41,143 nucleotides of DNA from Lachnospiraceae bacterium. Lineage in GTDB: Bacteria; Bacillota; Clostridia; Lachnospirales; Lachnospiraceae. This document shows, one piece after another, positions 38,970-41,143 of this stretch (the stretch's first letter is position 1; each line of letters opens with the position of its first letter). Position numbers and translations under genes: made by a program. The stretch spans positions 1 to 41,143 of the forward strand of contig JAJPXQ010000135.1 in NCBI GenBank assembly GCA_021205385.1. Direction: 5' to 3'. Below the pieces are notes generated by a model. The model searched no databases and was not told the origin of the DNA. It was given only the letters and a program-made list of their open reading frames with translations.

Positions 38970-39944
38970 CTATTTCAGATACATTCCAAAAAAGGCTTCC
39001 AGCTTATCAAACGGAATAATATCCATCCGGTCGTAGAGATCCGTGTGAACCGCGCCCGGAATGATCATCAGCTCCTTGTTGTCGCCGGTCAGCTTCGCAA
39101 AGGCGTCTCTGCTGAAGTAGCAGGAATGCGCTTTCTCGCCGTGAATGACGAGGACGGCACTGCGGATCTCCTGGCTGTACTGCAGGATCGGCATGTTGAG
39201 GAAGGACTCACAGCCCGTCACGTTCCAGCCGCCGTTGGAGTTCAGGCTGCGGGGATGATAGCCGCGCTCCGTTTTGTAATAATCATAATAATCTTTCACG
39301 AAAAACGGCGCGTCCTCCGGCAGCGGATCGACCACACCGCCGCCCAGCGCGTAGCTGCCGTTTCTGTAGTCCTCGATGCGCTGCGCGCAGAGCGCCTTGC
39401 GCTTCTCATAGCGGGCTTCCTCGCTGTCCTCACTGTCAAAGTAACCGTTCGCATTCACACGGGTCATGTCGTACATGGTGGAGGCCACAGTCGCCTTGAT
39501 ACGGGTGTCCAGCGCCGCCGCGTTGAGCGCCATGCCGCCCCAGCCGCAGATGCCGATGATGCCGATCCGCTCCGGATCCACTCCTGTCTGCACGGACAGG
39601 AAATCCACCGCCGCCATAAAATCCTCCGTATTGATATCCGGGGAGGCCATATAGCGGGGCTGCCCGCCGCTCTCGCCGGTGTAGGAGGGATCGAAGGCGA
39701 TCGTCAGGAAGCCCCGCTCCGCCAGCGTCTGTGCGTACAGACCGGAAGACTGCTCCTTCACCGCGCCGAAAGGACCGCATACCGCAATGGCCGGGAGCTT
39801 GCCCGCCGCGTTCTTCGGCTCATAGAGGTCCGCTGCAAGGGTGATGCCATAGCGGTTGTGAAACGTCACTTTTCTGTGGTTTACCTTGTCACTTTTGGGG
39901 AATACCTTATCCCATTCTTCTGTTAAAATAAGCTGTTCTTCCAT
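38970..39944 (-). CDS. Alpha/beta hydrolase with Cys nucleophile (dienelactone-hydrolase-like)
   Basis: This 324-aa protein has the alpha/beta hydrolase elbow GICGWGG, where Cys takes the usual Ser place, as in dienelactone hydrolases. VIHGEKAHSCYF has no Asp after HGE, a feature I associate with this subfamily, and the base is probably the His of PGAVHTDLYD. Such genes commonly sit with a CMD-cupin protein and flavodoxin, as here (24 bp after the CMD gene). Physiological substrate unknown. No signal peptide. Confidence 0.85.
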   Translation of the reverse strand: MEEQLILTEEWDKVFPKSDKVNHRKVTFHNRYGITLAADLYEPKNAAGKLPAIAVCGPFGAVKEQSSGLYAQTLAERGFLTIAFDPSYTGESGGQPRYMASPDINTEDFMAAVDFLSVQTGVDPERIGIIGICGWGGMALNAAALDTRIKATVASTMYDMTRVNANGYFDSEDSEEARYEKRKALCAQRIEDYRNGSYALGGGVVDPLPEDAPFFVKDYYDYYKTERGYHPRSLNSNGGWNVTGCESFLNMPILQYSQEIRSAVLVIHGEKAHSCYFSRDAFAKLTGDNKELMIIPGAVHTDLYDRMDIIPFDKLEAFFGMYLK

Positions 39945-39968
39945 GATGCTCTTGTCCTTTCTTGATCT

Positions 39969-40727
39969 TTATTTCAAAATACCATACTGCTCATCCGAAA
40001 CGGCCTCCAGCCACTCGTTCGAGCTGTTTTCCCCCGGCACCTCCACGGCCAGATGGGAGAACCAGCTGTCCGGGGCGGCCCCATGCCAGTGCTTCACGCC
40101 AACCGGAATATTGATGCAGTCGCCCGGCTTCATCTCCACCGCAGCCTTGCCCCACTCCTGGTAATAGCCGCGGCCGGCCACGCAGATCAGAATCTGGCCG
40201 CCGCCCTTGTCCGCATGATGGACATGCCAATTGTTGCGGCAGCCCGGCTCAAAGGTCACATTGAAGATACCAACCTGCTCCGTGGACACCGGAGCCAGAT
40301 AGCTCTGCCCGATGAAGTATTTCGCAAAGGCGTCGTTCGGCGCGCCGATGGGAAACACCATCTCGGCAGCGTGAGCCGCCTTTCCATCCACCGGAGCCGC
40401 GTCCTCCGCCCAGACCTCCTTCGCCATGTAGAAGACTGCCCAGGCCTTCGGCCAGCCGACATAGAAAGCGGCATGTGTAATGATGGCGGCAATCTCCGCC
40501 TTCGTCACTCCGGCCTTCTTTGCGTTCTCCAGATGATATTTCAGGGAAGAATCCGTAATACCGGAGGACATGAGTGCTACCACAGTGATAATGCACCGTG
40601 TCCTGTGATCAATATCCTGATTGTTCCAGTTTTCACCGAACAGCACGTCGTCATTGAAATGTGCAAATTCCGGTGCAAAATCTCCAAGGGTCTGACGCCC
40701 CGCTGTCTGTATGATTTTTTCCATCAT
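39969..40727 (-). CDS. Carboxymuconolactone decarboxylase-cupin fusion protein
   Basis: This 252-aa protein has an N-terminal CMD-like domain (about 30-110; HRTRCIITVVALMSSG, AEIAAIITHAAFYVGWPKAW) without the usual CxxC pair, and a C-terminal cupin (about 155-245; NNWHVHHADKGGGQ metal-binding His cluster, KHWHGA). The ATG at 40727 overlaps the flavodoxin stop by one base, with GGGGAGG just before; a second ATG three bases on is equally good. The role is unknown; oxidation-protection and small-lactone metabolism are common proposals. Confidence 0.85.
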   Translation of the reverse strand: MMEKIIQTAGRQTLGDFAPEFAHFNDDVLFGENWNNQDIDHRTRCIITVVALMSSGITDSSLKYHLENAKKAGVTKAEIAAIITHAAFYVGWPKAWAVFYMAKEVWAEDAAPVDGKAAHAAEMVFPIGAPNDAFAKYFIGQSYLAPVSTEQVGIFNVTFEPGCRNNWHVHHADKGGGQILICVAGRGYYQEWGKAAVEMKPGDCINIPVGVKHWHGAAPDSWFSHLAVEVPGENSSNEWLEAVSDEQYGILK

Positions 40728-41104
40728 CAAATCCTCCCCACCCATTTTTTCAGATCTGCGGCGCTCTGTCTGCCATTCAGGAGCTTACCGACTACGATTT
40801 CCGTATCCGATGATACGGATGCTTTCAGGACATCCGCGGTGCGCCCGAATCCGCTGCCGCCGGAAGTGGCAAAGAGAATGATCTTCTTTCCGGAAAAATC
40901 ATAGCTTTCCAGGAAGGTGTTGACGATCGTGGGCGCAACGCCCCACCAGATCGGGAATCCCAGAAAGATCGTATCATATTCCGCGATACCGGCACTCTGA
41001 TCTGCAAGCGCGGGTCGGCTGGAAAGATCGTTCATCTCCACCGAGCTGCGCGACTTTTTGTTCGTCCAGTCCAGATCCGCATTGGTATAACCCGAGTTTG
41101 CCAC
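40727..41104 (-). pseudogene. Flavodoxin-family protein lacking its N-terminal FMN-phosphate loop
   Basis: The 125-codon frame matches the flavodoxin (PF12682-like) family: YTNADLDWTNKKSRSSVEMND, FLGFPIWWGVAP, NTFLESYDFSGK and FATSGGSGFGRT. Family members have about 35 more N-terminal residues, including the T/SxTGxT phosphate loop. Upstream, the same frame runs to a TAA at 41135-41137 inside the window, so the N-terminus is absent in frame. A frameshift continuing beyond the window end, or a truncation, would explain this. Two genes of the operon follow it. Confidence 0.65.
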
Positions 41105-41143
41105 TTCACTGATTAAATGATAAAAATTTTTTCCTTATTTTGC

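Noticed and set aside
1-41143. CRISPR arrays, tRNA or rRNA genes, transposases, integrases
   Set aside because: No regularly spaced repeats with spacers, no tRNA cloverleaf, no rRNA sequence and no transposase or integrase motifs were seen. Three short tandem repeats at 18731-18799 have no unique spacers.

Overview
The window looks like a chromosomal segment from a gut-type anaerobic Firmicute, most likely a Lachnospiraceae or related Clostridia. The grounds are strong GGAGG ribosome-binding sites, frequent GTG and TTG starts, typical -35/-10 promoters, and gene families common in that group (Tex, BlaI/BlaR1, DUF3990, DUF1016/YhcG, LysR-controlled esterase clusters, GPH sugar symporters). No rRNA, tRNA, CRISPR array or complete insertion sequence was found. 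Base composition is mosaic: about 1-3.9 kb and 22-25 kb are AT-richer than the rest.

Region 1 (0.1-3.9 kb): two translationally coupled LysR regulators face a coupled pair of alpha/beta hydrolases (esterases), which end in a clear terminator. Region 2 (3.9-9.3 kb, minus strand): a beta-propeller-like membrane protein, a RelB/RelE toxin-antitoxin pair with a palindromic operator in its promoter, a mini membrane protein carrying the GGADGPT motif of Na+-pumping decarboxylases, a chagasin-type protease inhibitor, and a BlaI repressor with a broken BlaR1 sensor-protease. Region 3 (9.3-15.1 kb): relics of a type I restriction system (HsdM N-terminus, DUF4357 tail, HsdR C-terminus) around an intact DUF1016 nuclease; a membrane Ser/Thr kinase divergent from an HTH protein; a zinc-ribbon membrane protein with two duplicated beta domains; and a DUF3990 ADP-ribosyltransferase-like toxin with its HTH antitoxin.

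Region 4 (15.2-26.4 kb): Tex, an AAA/DUF4143 ATPase preceded by three 23-bp tandem repeats, a truncated GcvT-like methyltransferase, a cupin/ferredoxin/Crp-Fnr module, an MBL-fold hydrolase, a LysR-LysE pair, a metallophosphoesterase, a lipoprotein, a MATE transporter remnant and a HAD phosphatase.

Region 5 (26.4-38.9 kb) is the most interesting part. A nine-gene, roughly 11-kb minus-strand operon runs from a GPH symporter through an esterase, a GH3 glycosidase, beta-phosphoglucomutase, a tannase-like esterase, a GH65 disaccharide phosphorylase, a UbiD-family (LpdC-like) decarboxylase, its UbiX/LpdB flavin prenyltransferase and an LpdD-like chaperone, to a strong terminator. A divergent LysR gene shares a compact control region holding a dyad over both promoters and a near-consensus cre site. 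The gene set suggests import of a (galloyl-type) phenolic-acid sugar ester, de-esterification, glucose salvage as glucose-6-phosphate and decarboxylation of the freed hydroxybenzoate. The substrate is inferred. Region 6 (38.9-41.1 kb): an alpha/beta hydrolase with a Cys nucleophile, a CMD-cupin protein and a 5'-truncated flavodoxin form another minus-strand operon.
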